Source: CAZMNY01 sp964567745 (GTDB lineage: Bacteria; Planctomycetota; Planctomycetia; Pirellulales; Pirellulaceae). Taken from it: a stretch of DNA of 30,951 nucleotides. Positions 17,876-26,383 of the stretch are shown here, piece by piece. Each line of letters opens with the position of its first letter. Position 1 is the stretch's first letter. Position numbers and translations under genes: made by a program. Location: positions 1 through 30,951 of the forward strand of contig CAZMNY010000061.1 in assembly GCA_964567745.1 (NCBI GenBank), given 5' to 3'. Under the pieces are notes generated by a model. It made no database searches. It was not told the DNA's origin and saw only the letters and a list, made by a program, of their open reading frames with translations.

Positions 17876-18300
17876 TGAGGTGGCTACAGTTTACTGGGCG
17901 CTGCTGAGTCTTATTTTGTTGGCTGGTTATTCTCGAATTCTGCCGGAGTTTGATATCCGAGCGACGAGTGAATTCTTAGCCTGTTGTCGTATCGGACGTA
18001 GGCGGCTATTTCCTCGCGAGCTGTTTTGAGGTTTTCGTAGACACCCATTTCCAGCTCTCTCTTGATGGTTCCGAAGCAACTCTCCATGAATGCGTTGTCG
18101 TAACAGTTGACAACTCGACTCATGCTTTGTTCGAGCTTCCACTGCCGGAGCGACCGTCGATAGGCTTTGCCAGCGCATTGGCCGCCGCGATCGGTGTGAT
18201 GCAGCGTGCCTGGTGGCGGCTCTCTCGACTGAATCGCGGATCGCAGACAACGTAGCACGAGTTCCTCCTTCATGTTTTGACGCACGTTCCACACGATGAT
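17876..18300 (-). mobile_element. Truncated IS3-family transposase (orfB C-terminal part)
   Basis: On the minus strand the frame ending at 17911 encodes from about 18300 the C-terminal integrase core of an IS3 OrfB: VRQNMKEELVLRCL, HHTDRGGQC (second catalytic Asp), NCYDNAFMESCFGTIKREL (catalytic Glu) and HSSLGYQTPAEFE. The first catalytic Asp and the whole N-terminal half and orfA are missing, so it is dead. The break near 18290-18305 is exactly where multicopper oxidase sequence begins on the other strand. The outer end may be near 17876 (TGAGGTGGCTACAG, TG-start as in IS3 ends), but no partner inverted repeat is left to confirm it. Confidence 0.85.
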
Positions 18301-19357
18301 CAATCCCCGGACCGGCGCGATCGCGCAAGATGCCTCGTCGGGAGGTCGCGATATTGACCCCATGAAACGGGGTGGCCCAGACACGGACTATGGCAAGTAC
18401 TTTCGGATCTTGAGTTTCTCGGACAAAATCTGTAACGAAGACGGCAACCTGTTCTACGACGTTCTGCGGCACGACGGTCAAATGGGTGACATCTCCGTGT
18501 GTAACGGCATCGTGAACCCGGTCTTTCATGTCGAGAACAGAAAATACCGTTTCCACATGCACGGGGTGGGCACGGCTCGCGCCTGGTTCCTCAAGTTGCG
18601 GGACGCGGACCACAATACCGTGGCACCGTTCATGCAGATCGGCTACGACGCATGGTTCTACGAAAAGCCGCAGATGATGGATGGCCTGTTGTTGTTCGTG
18701 GCCAAGCGGCGAGACGTGATTGTCGATTTCGGGGACCTGTGGGACCGCGGTATTCGCGAAGTCTACATCGAAAATTGCCTGCCGCAGATCGACAAAATAG
18801 CGTGTGCCGACGGTGAAAAGGGCGAGCGGCTGATTAAGATCATCATTACCGACCAGCCTATCCATGGCGGCAAGCCCGATCTCAACATCGGCCTCGACAC
18901 ACACCTTCGCGAGAACGTGCGAATCACCGAGGACGAGGTCGTCAAGACGCGGATCCTTAACTTCAAACGGAGTAACGGTGCCTGGACGATCAACAACACG
19001 TTCTACGATCGCAGTGTCTCAAACATCTCGCCAACCATCGGGACCGCCGAGCGGTGGATCATTCGCAACAACGGTGGTGGCTGGTGGCACCCGATCCACA
19101 TTCACCTGGAAGCCTACCAATGGCAGAAAATCAATGGAACGGTTCCACACCCGTCCGAAGCGTTCTGGAAGCAGGACTCAACCGTACTTGGCTCGAACGA
19201 TGAAATTGAGACTTTCATGAAGTTCCCCATCTGGCTGGGTCCCTTCGTGATGCACTGCCACAATTTGGAACACGAGGAGATGCGGATGATGTTCACTCTT
19301 GACCCGGTGCTGTTGCCGGTGGAATCGCCGCAACAGACACAGAATCTGTTCCTGTAA
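18296..19357 (+). pseudogene. Multicopper oxidase, 5' truncated at the IS3 remnant
   Basis: The frame of up to 353 codons encodes the second and third cupredoxin domains of a CotA/laccase-type multicopper oxidase. Visible ligands: HPIHIH (His265, His268, His270) and HCHNLEHEEMRM (His320, Cys321, His322, His326, Met331), i.e. the C-terminal copper motifs are perfect. The first domain with its HxH pairs, needed for the trinuclear site, is absent, and the sequence before about codon 15-35 is transposon-derived. The family oxidises phenols, metals or bilirubin-like compounds with O2. Likely inactive; a leftover in-frame ATG at 18296 could still yield a truncated polypeptide. A strong terminator follows. 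Confidence 0.82.
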
Positions 19358-19396
19358 ACGGTTATTGAACCGTCCGCTCTGATCTCGAAATTCTCG

Positions 19397-19431
19397 ATTG
19401 CAGGCCCGCAATACGGGCCTGCAATTTTTTT
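19397..19431 (+). terminator. Rho-independent terminator after the multicopper oxidase
   Basis: A perfect 12-bp stem (ATTGCAGGCCCG at 19397-19408 paired with CGGGCCTGCAAT at 19414-19425), loop CAATA, followed directly by a T-run to 19431. It lies 40 bp after the oxidase stop codon and is the clearest terminator in the window. Confidence 0.93.
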
Positions 19432-19461
19432 GACATCCCTTCTTCGCGAAGTATGTTTTTC

Positions 19462-19483
19462 TTGGTTGCCGGCCGGCAACCAA
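19462..19483. promoter_or_regulatory. Perfect 22-bp palindrome, candidate operator
   Basis: Half-site TTGGTTGCC (19462-19470), centre GGCC, and the exact reverse half-site GGCAACCAA (19475-19483). It lies about 80 bp upstream of the small gene at 19564 and is not followed by a T-run, so it fits a dimeric regulator site better than a terminator. The regulator is unknown. Confidence 0.5.
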
Positions 19484-19563
19484 ACGGGGACACGACGACC
19501 GGAGTGCCGGACAGGGCTCGTGCAAAAGACCAACAGTAACGCTTACTAGCAGGAAACTCGCAG

Positions 19564-19878
19564 ATGCTCAATCTGAAAATAACCCCCCAGTGGCTATCTG
19601 GCAGCGTCGCTATCTTGCTGATGAGTGGTGCGGCGATTGCTTACTTTGCAAGCGACAGAACCGTACCGACAAATCGGGATTCCGAGCCGCTGAATAGCCG
19701 TACAGTCGAGGCGACTCCGGATGAGTCAGCGAACGGAGAGGCGGAACCGTCGGCCGCACTCGCTAAGCAATCCAAGGACACGATCCAGGCGATCCTTCGA
19801 GCTCGAGACCTGCGAGAAATGGGGAAGGAACAGGCTCGAAATACGAAGCCGAATACGGGTCGGCCAAGCGAAGGATAG
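19564..19878 (+). CDS. Small single-pass membrane or secreted protein, unknown
   Basis: Protein of 104 aa with AGGAAA 7 nt before the ATG. One hydrophobic segment at about 11-29 (LSGSVAILLMSGAAIAYFA) is followed by a charged, Glu/Ser/Ala-rich tail with no recognisable domain. The good ribosome binding site and the hydrophobic leader argue that it is real. It lies between the terminator/palindrome and the haem-binding gene, on the same strand, and could be co-transcribed with it. Function unknown. Confidence 0.55.
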   Translation: MLNLKITPQWLSGSVAILLMSGAAIAYFASDRTVPTNRDSEPLNSRTVEATPDESANGEAEPSAALAKQSKDTIQAILRARDLREMGKEQARNTKPNTGRPSEG

Positions 19879-19918
19879 TTCCGAGTACGGTCTCCTCAAT
19901 TCTCCTCCATATCACAGA

Positions 19919-20065
19919 ATGATGGTCACACTGTATCGTCCCCTTATCGGCTACCTGGTACCAGGCCTGTTCGCAGTCGGATTTCTTGCTGGCCGTCGCT
20001 TGGCCAAAACTCTGGGAAGCGACGCCCGCATCATCTTCAGTACTCGCACGGTCGACGCTGAGTAA
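19919..20065 (+). CDS. Possible 48-aa membrane peptide
   Basis: From ATG 19919 (or 19922) the frame gives MMVTLYRPLIGYLVPGLFAV and then a basic, FLAGRRLAKTLG-like stretch: one membrane helix and a positively charged tail. There is no clear ribosome binding site. It fills the space between the small membrane protein and the haem-binding protein. Low confidence; it may be chance. Confidence 0.25.
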   Translation: MMVTLYRPLIGYLVPGLFAVGFLAGRRLAKTLGSDARIIFSTRTVDAE

Positions 20066-20113
20066 GTCGGGATACCCGCGAGGCGGCAAGGAAATATCGA
20101 GTCGCCGCTACAA

Positions 20114-20914
20114 ATGCCTGATCGTCAAAGACAACATTGGAAAGAGCGAAAGTTGAACAGCACCAGAAGAGTGGATAAGACATGCGAGGCAGACCCGCAC
20201 GATGGTGCCTCGGACAAGCCGTTGGATCCTCCCAACCGCTCGCTCGGTGTTTCCTACCGCCTCGGCATTCTCGCTCTATTACCGATGTTGGGGACCGCCT
20301 GGCTCGTTGCTGGCCATCGCACGTCCGCTGAGTCCGAAAGTTTGGCGAAACACCGGACGCCGACGGTCGAACTCACTCCGACCGAATTGTCGGTCCAAGA
20401 CAAGGTCGTTCCGGCGGCAAAGACGGACATGCCTACGTGGATGCTCCCCTTTCATCGGGCCCTTGCCGGCGACCGAAACCCGGCCCATGGGCGATTGGTC
20501 TACACCCGAACCTGTCGAAACTGCCACCGAATTGATGTGGACGGTTATGACGTCGGGCCGCGGCTGTGCTGTATCTACCTTAAACCCGATACGGAAATCC
20601 TGCGGGACATTCTGGAACCAAGTCGAGAGATCAATCCGAAGTTCCGCACGTGCGTCGTCGTCACCAATAGTGGATCTATCTCCACCGGAATTCTGGACGC
20701 CGAGTCGGAAACGAGTTTGACGTTGCGGAAAGAAAACGGATTGAACGAGATCATATTTCGCGGCGACGTCGACGAGATCAAAATGTCCGATGTCTCGCTG
20801 ATGCCGGCCAACTTGCGAGAACAACTTAAACCGCAGGATGTGGCCGATCTGATCGCCTATTTGCGTCAAACGACAACACCCCAAGAAAAAGACCAACAGA
20901 ACAGAAACGAGTAG
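20114..20914 (+). CDS. Membrane-anchored c-type haem-binding protein (TIGR02603-like domain)
   Basis: Protein of 266 aa. Basic cytoplasmic N-terminus, a membrane segment at about 48-68, a linker, then the planctomycete/verrucomicrobial haem-binding domain at about 125-255: GRLVYTRTCRNCHRID with CxxCH (Cys134, Cys137, His138), DVGPRL, DILEPSREINPKF, and a closing DVADLIAYLRQ. In this family the domain usually ends large PVC dehydrogenase/HEAT proteins; here it stands alone on a membrane anchor. It would carry electrons on the outer face of the inner membrane, possibly for the now broken oxidase upstream, but that link is speculative. The sequence before residue 45 is polar and start choice is uncertain. 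Confidence 0.82.
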   Translation: MPDRQRQHWKERKLNSTRRVDKTCEADPHDGASDKPLDPPNRSLGVSYRLGILALLPMLGTAWLVAGHRTSAESESLAKHRTPTVELTPTELSVQDKVVPAAKTDMPTWMLPFHRALAGDRNPAHGRLVYTRTCRNCHRIDVDGYDVGPRLCCIYLKPDTEILRDILEPSREINPKFRTCVVVTNSGSISTGILDAESETSLTLRKENGLNEIIFRGDVDEIKMSDVSLMPANLREQLKPQDVADLIAYLRQTTTPQEKDQQNRNE

Positions 20915-20950
20915 CTGAGCCATGGGTACCTTACGGATTTCTTCATTCCG

Positions 20951-21018
20951 GTGCCGTAGGGACGCTGGTTCCCCAGCGCTGTCGCGGTAGGAACGCCGGT
21001 CACCCGGCACCGTAGGGT
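20951..21018. repeat. Tandem short hairpin repeats (intergenic REP-like element)
   Basis: Two related units each start with GTAGG(G/A)AC and fold into a hairpin: CGCTGG/CCAGCG at 20963-20978 and GCCGG/CCGGC at 20995-21008, with 4-nt loops, 31 bp apart. A third GTAGGG follows at 21012. Such doublets are common between genes in planctomycetes. The rest of 20915-21193 holds no supported gene. Confidence 0.55.
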
Positions 21019-21193
21019 CAAAAAACTGAAACGACTCTTTCGCTTTTTGAAAACTTGGTTTTGACGGTTACGAATGGCGCTGATTTGAGCCGAGATTTCG
21101 GTTCGCGCGAATTTCTGTGTCTGCAACGCCATTATTTTCGCGGTCGACGCGTACGTCGACTGCAGACGGGTCAGCGGATCGACGGCGAACTAA

Positions 21194-22108
21194 CTAAGCC
21201 GCTTGGCGGTGATAGTAGCGAAGCATTCCACCAAGACGCTCGCGGCACTCGAGCTCACCGTCATCGCGACCAACGTTCTTATCAATCTGGATGAGCTGGT
21301 TTCCTAGACCCTGATGGTTGCGCTCGCCATGATAGTGCATCAAGCATTCACGCACGGCATTTCGCAACGAGCGCTCGCCAAAGAAGATCTTCCGCTCAAC
21401 GCACTCGGATTTCGATGCGATCGGAAGAATCGTTCCATGAACGCATTCATGTTGGGACTGTGGGGCGGTAAACGGAATGAGACGACGTCTTCGTCTTCAA
21501 GCAGCGTGCGAAACGACTCGCGGAACGACGCGTCGCGATCCATGATCAACCGTTTTTGCAATTTAGAAAACCATCGGCGCACGCCGTTAGCTCACGCGCG
21601 GCTTGTTTCATCCAGGCTTCGTTAGGATTAGCCGTGCAACCAGCGAAATGCACTCGACGGGTCGTCAACTCCATTGCGAAAAGCAAATAGAAGGTCACAA
21701 GTCCATTTTTCGTCCAGACTTCGACCGTCGTGAAATCAATCGCGGCAAGTACGTCCCAATGGGCTTTAGGAAAGTGGACCACGACATGCTTCGCTTGCGG
21801 TCGGGCGCGGGTTCGATGGCGTGACGCTTGAGAATGTTACCCACTGTGGTGTCGGTGATGCGATAACCGACATTTGCGAGTGCGCCCTGGATTCCGTCAT
21901 AGCCCCAACTCGTATTCTCTTTGGCGAACTTCAATACATGATCGACGATGACCTGTCGAACTCGCGGACGACCGATCGTGCTTTTGCGACGATCGCTGTA
22001 GTCCCACTTCTTGGCGACGAGTTGTCGATGCCAGCGAAGAATTGTGTCTGGCGTGAACAACGTGCCGAAGTCACGGAACAGTTGACTTTTTCGGCCACAC
22101 GGGCGCAT
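21194..22108 (-). pseudogene. Integrase-core transposase with three frameshifts and a missing 5' end
   Basis: On the minus strand one protein can be pieced together from three frames. Segment 1 (22108 to about 21765): FTPDTILRWHRQLV, RPRVRQVIVDHV and TSWGYDGIQGALANVGYRI. Segment 2 (to about 21560): AHWDVLAAIDFTTVEVWT, with the first Asp. Segment 3 (to about 21415): RLIMDRDASFRESFR (second Asp) and PHSPNMNAFMERFFRS (Glu). The frame then shifts again and runs SECVERKIFFGERSLRNAV, HYHGERNHQGLGNQL to a TAG at 21194-21196. All three catalytic residues survive but the frame is broken at about 21765, 21560 and 21415. The upstream in-frame stop shows the N-terminus is gone, next to the sulfatase end. 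Related to IS3/IS481-like rve transposases common in planctomycetes. Confidence 0.88.
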
Positions 22109-22134
22109 GCGCCGAACTCACTTGTTATCGCACA

Positions 22135-24150
22135 TTACTCATGCACGATTTTGAGACGGCTCCAATAGCCTGCTTCGAACGCCCAGTCGGTCGCGCGGTT
22201 TTCTAGCTCGAGCGTCACAGCGTTCCCGGCGTGTTTGGTGAGGTCGAAACGAATCTCCTGCCATACCGATTCGTCGATCGATTTGCCGAGCACTTCCTGA
22301 CCGTCAATTCGGACGACCAGCTTCCAGTCGCCTCGCGGGTGATTGTTGACGGCAAACTCGAGCGAGGTTCGCTTGCCCTCGGGTACACTGAATTTTCGAG
22401 AGAGCACGCAAGGGTCTTTTTCGCTGAGCGGATGGGTGAGCAGCACATTCTTGCGGCCCATCGATTCCGACCGCAATCCCGGCTTCATTTTGGGTCCGCC
22501 CCAGTCGCGAACCTTCCAACCCTCCGCAAATCGCTCGACGTCCGCCGGAAGCGTCGCGCTGACCTTCTGTTTGTCTTTCCGCCGACTGGACGATGTGGGG
22601 GTTTTTATTTTGGGCATTTTGGCGTCGACTTCTTTTCGCCACCGGCGCAACATCGTCAGCAGCTTCTGCGTCGTCTCAGGTTTCTCTTTCGAAATGTCCG
22701 TCTGCTCGCCGATGTCATTCGCCAAGTCGAAGAGCTGAACGGTTTCGTTCTCGAAGTAGTCGAGCAATTTGTAATTGCCCAACCGAATCGCGCCGCCGGG
22801 GCTTTGATAGCCGTGGTTGCTGTAGTGGGGAAAGTGCCAATAGATCGCACCTCGTTCATATGCGTTGCCCTTCAATGCACGAACAAAGCTCTTGCCATCG
22901 ACATGTTGTTTGGGCATGGCGGGAAGACCGAGCATTTCCAGCAGCGTTGGGTAGTAGTCCGTTCCCGTCACCACGGCGGGCGATGTCGAGTTGGGCACTG
23001 TGCGCCCCGGCCAGTGAACAATCAGCGGCACGCGAATTCCGCCTTCGTAGTTCCATCCCTTAGCGCCTCGCAATGGCAAGTTGGACGAAGCGAAACGCGA
23101 GTTTAGCGCGGCGCGCGAATGGTGAATGCCGCGATATTGGTTCGATGCCGACATGCCGCCGTTGTCCGCCGTGAATACGATGATCGTGTTACTCGATAAG
23201 CCAAGCTCCTCGAGTTTTGCGCGAATCCGCCCGAGGCTTTCGTCCATCGCTCCCACCATGCCGGCGAACTCGACGTTGTCCTGCTTTTGCTTCACCCACC
23301 AAACTCGTTTCGCTTGGTGTGTCTTGAGCGAGTCGTCTTGCTCGAGAGCCTTGAGCTCTTCAGCCGAAATCGTCGGTCCGTCCGGATTGGGTTCCAGAAT
23401 GAAATCCGCGCCGTCCTGTTTTGGCAGCGAAGCAAGTTTCTTTTCGTATTTGCGGACCAAATCCTTGCGGCCATGAATCGGGTCATGCACCGCGAAATGG
23501 GCCATATGCAAATAGAACGGACGATCCTGATTGCGTTCAATGAACTCCACGGCCAGGTCGGTGAACCGATCCGTCAGGTAATCTCCCTGTTTGCCGTCCG
23601 GCCCGTTGCCACGTCTGACTTTGAAAGGAAAATGATACGAACCGTACCATCCAAACGTCGACTCATCGAACCCCCAGAGCCGGGGGTGTTTTCCCAAATG
23701 CGCTTTTCCAAAGAACGCGGTCCGGTACCCATGGCCCTTGAGAGTTTCCGCCATGGTCACTTCGTCATCAGGTATCGCCATCAACTTTTCGGCGCTGTGC
23801 AGTTTTTCAAAGTCGCGTTCGGGGCGACCGCTTAGCCACTCCGTCAAGTCGGTCCGGCCTGGGTATTTGCCCGTCTGAATACTAGCGCGACTCGGCGAAC
23901 AGACGTGGCATGTCGAATAGGCGTTGTCAAATAGCATGCCCTCCTTCGCCAGCGAATCGATCGATGGCGTCTCATAGAATCGACTGCCATAGCAACCCAG
24001 GTCTCGTTGCCCTAAATCGTCGACAAGAAAAAAGACCACGTTGGGCCTTCGCTGTTCAGCCGCCTGCGCAGTCATGGCTAGCGCAAGAAGGAGTGCGGCC
24101 ATCATGCCACGTTGAAAAACGCCGAACAGTGTTTTGCGTAATGTCTTCAT
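22135..24150 (-). CDS. Secreted formylglycine-dependent sulfatase
   Basis: Protein of 671 aa, intact. Signal peptide about 1-30 (LLLALAMTAQA). Sulfatase core: PNVVFFLVDDLG (metal Asp44, Asp45), signature CSPSRASIQTG with Cys84 as the residue converted to formylglycine, GKAHLG, and FTADNGG for the second metal pair. A C-terminal extension (about 510-671), with a beta-rich last third, goes beyond the usual 450-500 aa core and may be a sugar-binding or lid domain. It would hydrolyse sulfate esters, most likely on sulfated polysaccharide, in the periplasm or outside. The transposase remnant lies right behind its stop. Specificity cannot be deduced; an anaerobic- or FGE-type maturase must be elsewhere. 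Confidence 0.95.
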   Translation of the reverse strand: MKTLRKTLFGVFQRGMMAALLLALAMTAQAAEQRRPNVVFFLVDDLGQRDLGCYGSRFYETPSIDSLAKEGMLFDNAYSTCHVCSPSRASIQTGKYPGRTDLTEWLSGRPERDFEKLHSAEKLMAIPDDEVTMAETLKGHGYRTAFFGKAHLGKHPRLWGFDESTFGWYGSYHFPFKVRRGNGPDGKQGDYLTDRFTDLAVEFIERNQDRPFYLHMAHFAVHDPIHGRKDLVRKYEKKLASLPKQDGADFILEPNPDGPTISAEELKALEQDDSLKTHQAKRVWWVKQKQDNVEFAGMVGAMDESLGRIRAKLEELGLSSNTIIVFTADNGGMSASNQYRGIHHSRAALNSRFASSNLPLRGAKGWNYEGGIRVPLIVHWPGRTVPNSTSPAVVTGTDYYPTLLEMLGLPAMPKQHVDGKSFVRALKGNAYERGAIYWHFPHYSNHGYQSPGGAIRLGNYKLLDYFENETVQLFDLANDIGEQTDISKEKPETTQKLLTMLRRWRKEVDAKMPKIKTPTSSSRRKDKQKVSATLPADVERFAEGWKVRDWGGPKMKPGLRSESMGRKNVLLTHPLSEKDPCVLSRKFSVPEGKRTSLEFAVNNHPRGDWKLVVRIDGQEVLGKSIDESVWQEIRFDLTKHAGNAVTLELENRATDWAFEAGYWSRLKIVHE

Positions 24151-24424
24151 TTATTTTCTCAGTCAGTGCAGCGCAGATCATTAGGTGAAGAGACGGCACG
24201 CCAAGGAAGCGCGCAAAGGTGTGCGCTCTTGACGCAGGTGGCGCGCGGCGTTTCGATTTCGGTTAATACGGTCGAATTCTCACGGTGCTCTATGTTAGCT
24301 TTTTGAATTGCGTCCGCCAGCGCTCGCACAGGCCTAATTCTGCTCGGCGAGCAGGTCGCGCACGATCGTAAGCGGTTAGGAATTGGACGGGTCCGTCAGG
24401 CTTAAGAAACATTAGAGTGAACTC
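24151..24424. other. Divergent intergenic region between sulfatase and kinase remnant
   Basis: No gene seen. It holds a small perfect inverted repeat (CTGCTC-GGC-GAGCAG, 24340-24354) and the unidentified promoter of the sulfatase gene on the left side. Confidence 0.5.
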
Positions 24425-25191
24425 ATGCCCGAAAGCCCAGTTAACAAACTTCTAGACTCCGTGCTTCGTCTGAAACTGGCCAACAGCGACACTCTGGAAA
24501 ACGTGCGAAAGGAACTGGCTGACACGGACTCGCTAGACGAAGACGGCGTTGCCAAGCGACTTGACGCAGACCAAGTTTTGTAGGAGTCGTAGTCGCGCGA
24601 GTTGTTGGCGGGCAATGCGCATGAGTGCATCCTCAGCGACAGATATGTCTTGCTCGAAAAGATAGGCGAGGGCGGGATGGTGACGGTTCACAAGGCGACC
24701 GATACCAGTCTCTCGCACAGTGGCCATTAAACCGCTGCCAGACGAAAGTTTGGGCGACCCGGATGCAGTAGCGAGATTTGAGCGCGAGGCGAAGGCGCTG
24801 TCTCGGGTCTCGCACCCGGGAATCGTCCAGGTATTTGACTACGGCGAAGCATCCGGTCGTTATTACCTGGTCATGGAATACTCGAGCGGCATGAGCCTGT
24901 CCGAGCTCGTTCGCCAGAATGTCGCCGTCCCGACTCAGCGCGCCGCCGACTGCATTCGCCAGGCTGCGACCGCGTTGCAACATCCGCATGAGCGGGGGCT
25001 GGTTCATCGAGACCTAAAGCCGGGCAATCTGCTGGTGGATGTCGACGGCCAGGTAAAATCCTCGACCTTGGACTCGCCCGATTCCTGCAAGACCAGCTGG
25101 GAGACACGTCTCTGACGCGAGAGGGCATGGGGATGGGAACCCCAGACTACATGGCCCCCGAACAGTTTCAGAACGCAAGCACGGCTACGAC
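24425..25191 (+). pseudogene. Hanks-type serine/threonine protein kinase, decayed
   Basis: Starting at ATG 24425 the frame gives a planctomycete kinase N-terminus (LADTDSLDEDGVAKRL), then stops at TAG 24581 and TAG 24590. Still in the same frame it continues SDRYVLLEKIGEGGMVTVHKATD (glycine loop). A shift near 24720 leads to VAIKPLPDES (catalytic Lys), YYLVMEYSSG and LVHRDLKPGNLLV (catalytic loop). A second shift near 25055 gives ILDLGLARF and GTPDYMAPEQF, after which homology ends at about 25190. Two stops, two shifts and loss of the C-lobe and any sensor domain mean it is dead. The order of motifs is otherwise intact, so decay is recent enough to read. Confidence 0.9.
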
Positions 25192-25561
25192 TCGACTCAT
25201 GCCGAACTTGCTCCAGTTGGGCAATGAGAGAGCGTCGTGCATGTCGAACTTCAAGTCGAGTCGCAAATGAGGTACCGAAGCGGCTCGACTGTTGCGTTCC
25301 TGAAACTGTCAACCATTCGCCTGAGCATTGTGCCAATTCGCACGTTTGGCGCTGAACAGCGCAGCGATCATACACTCGAATCGCTTGCCACAACCGTCAC
25401 GATTATCGACGACCTTGGTGCCCGAGTTGCATCGCGAATCTCACGACGCGGATGACCCGCGAATTTTCGCATTGTCCGTTGTCACTGTGACTTGGAAAAC
25501 GAGCTTCATGAAATCCCGGGCTCAAGCAGGCTCAACCACAGCTCACGCGCGGAGAGACAAC
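25192..25561. other. Unassigned stretch between two pseudogenes
   Basis: About 370 bases. Plus-strand frames here are open but unlike anything I recognise; they may be remains of the kinase tail or of a lost gene. No repeat or RNA structure stands out. Confidence 0.4.
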
Positions 25562-26040
25562 ATGGACGACGCCTCGGCCGACCAACGCGCCAACAACGAA
25601 ACCGCCGACGCCGATTACGACTATGCGATCATCGGCATGGGCATCGGCGGACTGGCTCTCGACGCCTTGTTGGCCAACGCCGGCCATCGCGTGATCATCT
25701 TCGAACAGCACTACGTCCCGGGCGGGTATGGACACACTTACCGAAGCGACCGATTCTTTTTTGCGCCAAACTCCATTACGTTTGGGATTGCGGCCCGGGC
25801 GAACGAGTCTACCGTATGCAGGAGAAGCTGGGCTCGGAAAAATCAGTCACGTTTCACCAACTTACGCCGCAAGGTTTCGATCGAGTTGTTAGTCCGGGCG
25901 TCGACTACACAATTGGCTGCAGATTCCCGCGCGAATATGAGCGACTCAGTGAGTGATTGCCTGCTCATACGAAAGAGCTCGCGACGCACTTTCAAATCGT
26001 GGACACGATCTGCCGTCAGGTCTACGATCTGCCTATTGTA
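25562..26040 (+). pseudogene. Phytoene desaturase / retinol saturase-like FAD oxidoreductase, decayed fragment
   Basis: ATG 25562 opens a frame with a dinucleotide-binding motif DYAIIGMGIGGLALDALL and VIIFEQHYVPGGYGHTY, typical of CrtI-type NAD(P)/FAD enzymes. Near the T-run at about 25755-25761 the frame shifts to KLHYVWDCGPGERVYRMQEKL and continues to QGFDRVVSPGVDYTIG and REYERLSE. An in-frame TGA (25954-25956) follows, after which the same frame goes on with HTKELATHFQIVDTICRQVYDLPI. Homology fades near 26040, leaving about a third of the normal 500 residues. One shift, one stop and loss of the rest mark it as a pseudogene. Confidence 0.85.
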
Positions 26041-26383
26041 TTCACATGGCAATCCGAACAGCGCTCCGTAGATGAGGCACCCTGCCTAAGTAGAGAACTG
26101 TCACAAGATCTCCTAGTGCGTTGCCCGGAGGCTACGGTGAGGTTGGCCTTGGGCCGACAGGTGGACGGGCGACTCGGAACGCCGTAAGGTTCGGCCTTGC
26201 GGCGGCGGCAGTTTAAACGATGTGCTGCCCACGAAGTCGTTTAACCCGCTCGCCGTAGGCGAGGACGCGAAACACAGGACGCCACGAGGCGATGCGGAGC
26301 GTATTCTCGCTTACCAACGGGCGAGAGCGCGTCGTCTATACTGGCGGCTCTCGTTCGTTCAATCTGAACTTAGTTGGAACATC
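26041..26383. other. Intergenic region before the redoxin gene
   Basis: No supported gene. It holds the first copy of a CGTTTAACCC-type repeat (26238-26264). Open frames here read as low-complexity Arg-rich filler. Confidence 0.5.
26238..26264. repeat. Planctomycete-type CGTTTAACCC repeat, copy 1
   Basis: Begins CGTTTAACCCG and ends AGGCGAGG; the second half can form a hairpin (CTCGCC with GGCGAG). It matches copy 2 at 27858-27883 at most positions. The two copies bracket the redoxin gene. Confidence 0.6.

Noticed and set aside
17927..18904. 325-aa minus-strand frame covering the oxidase
   Set aside because: Antisense to multicopper oxidase motifs and out of frame with the transposase; only a chance open frame.
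22231..23106. 291-aa plus-strand frame
   Set aside because: Antisense shadow of the sulfatase, which has signal peptide and catalytic motifs.
25954..25956. Second in-frame TGA, in the FAD oxidoreductase, as another selenocysteine or a recoded stop
   Set aside because: Not at a Cys position, and the gene also has a frameshift and has lost its 3' two thirds, so decay explains it.
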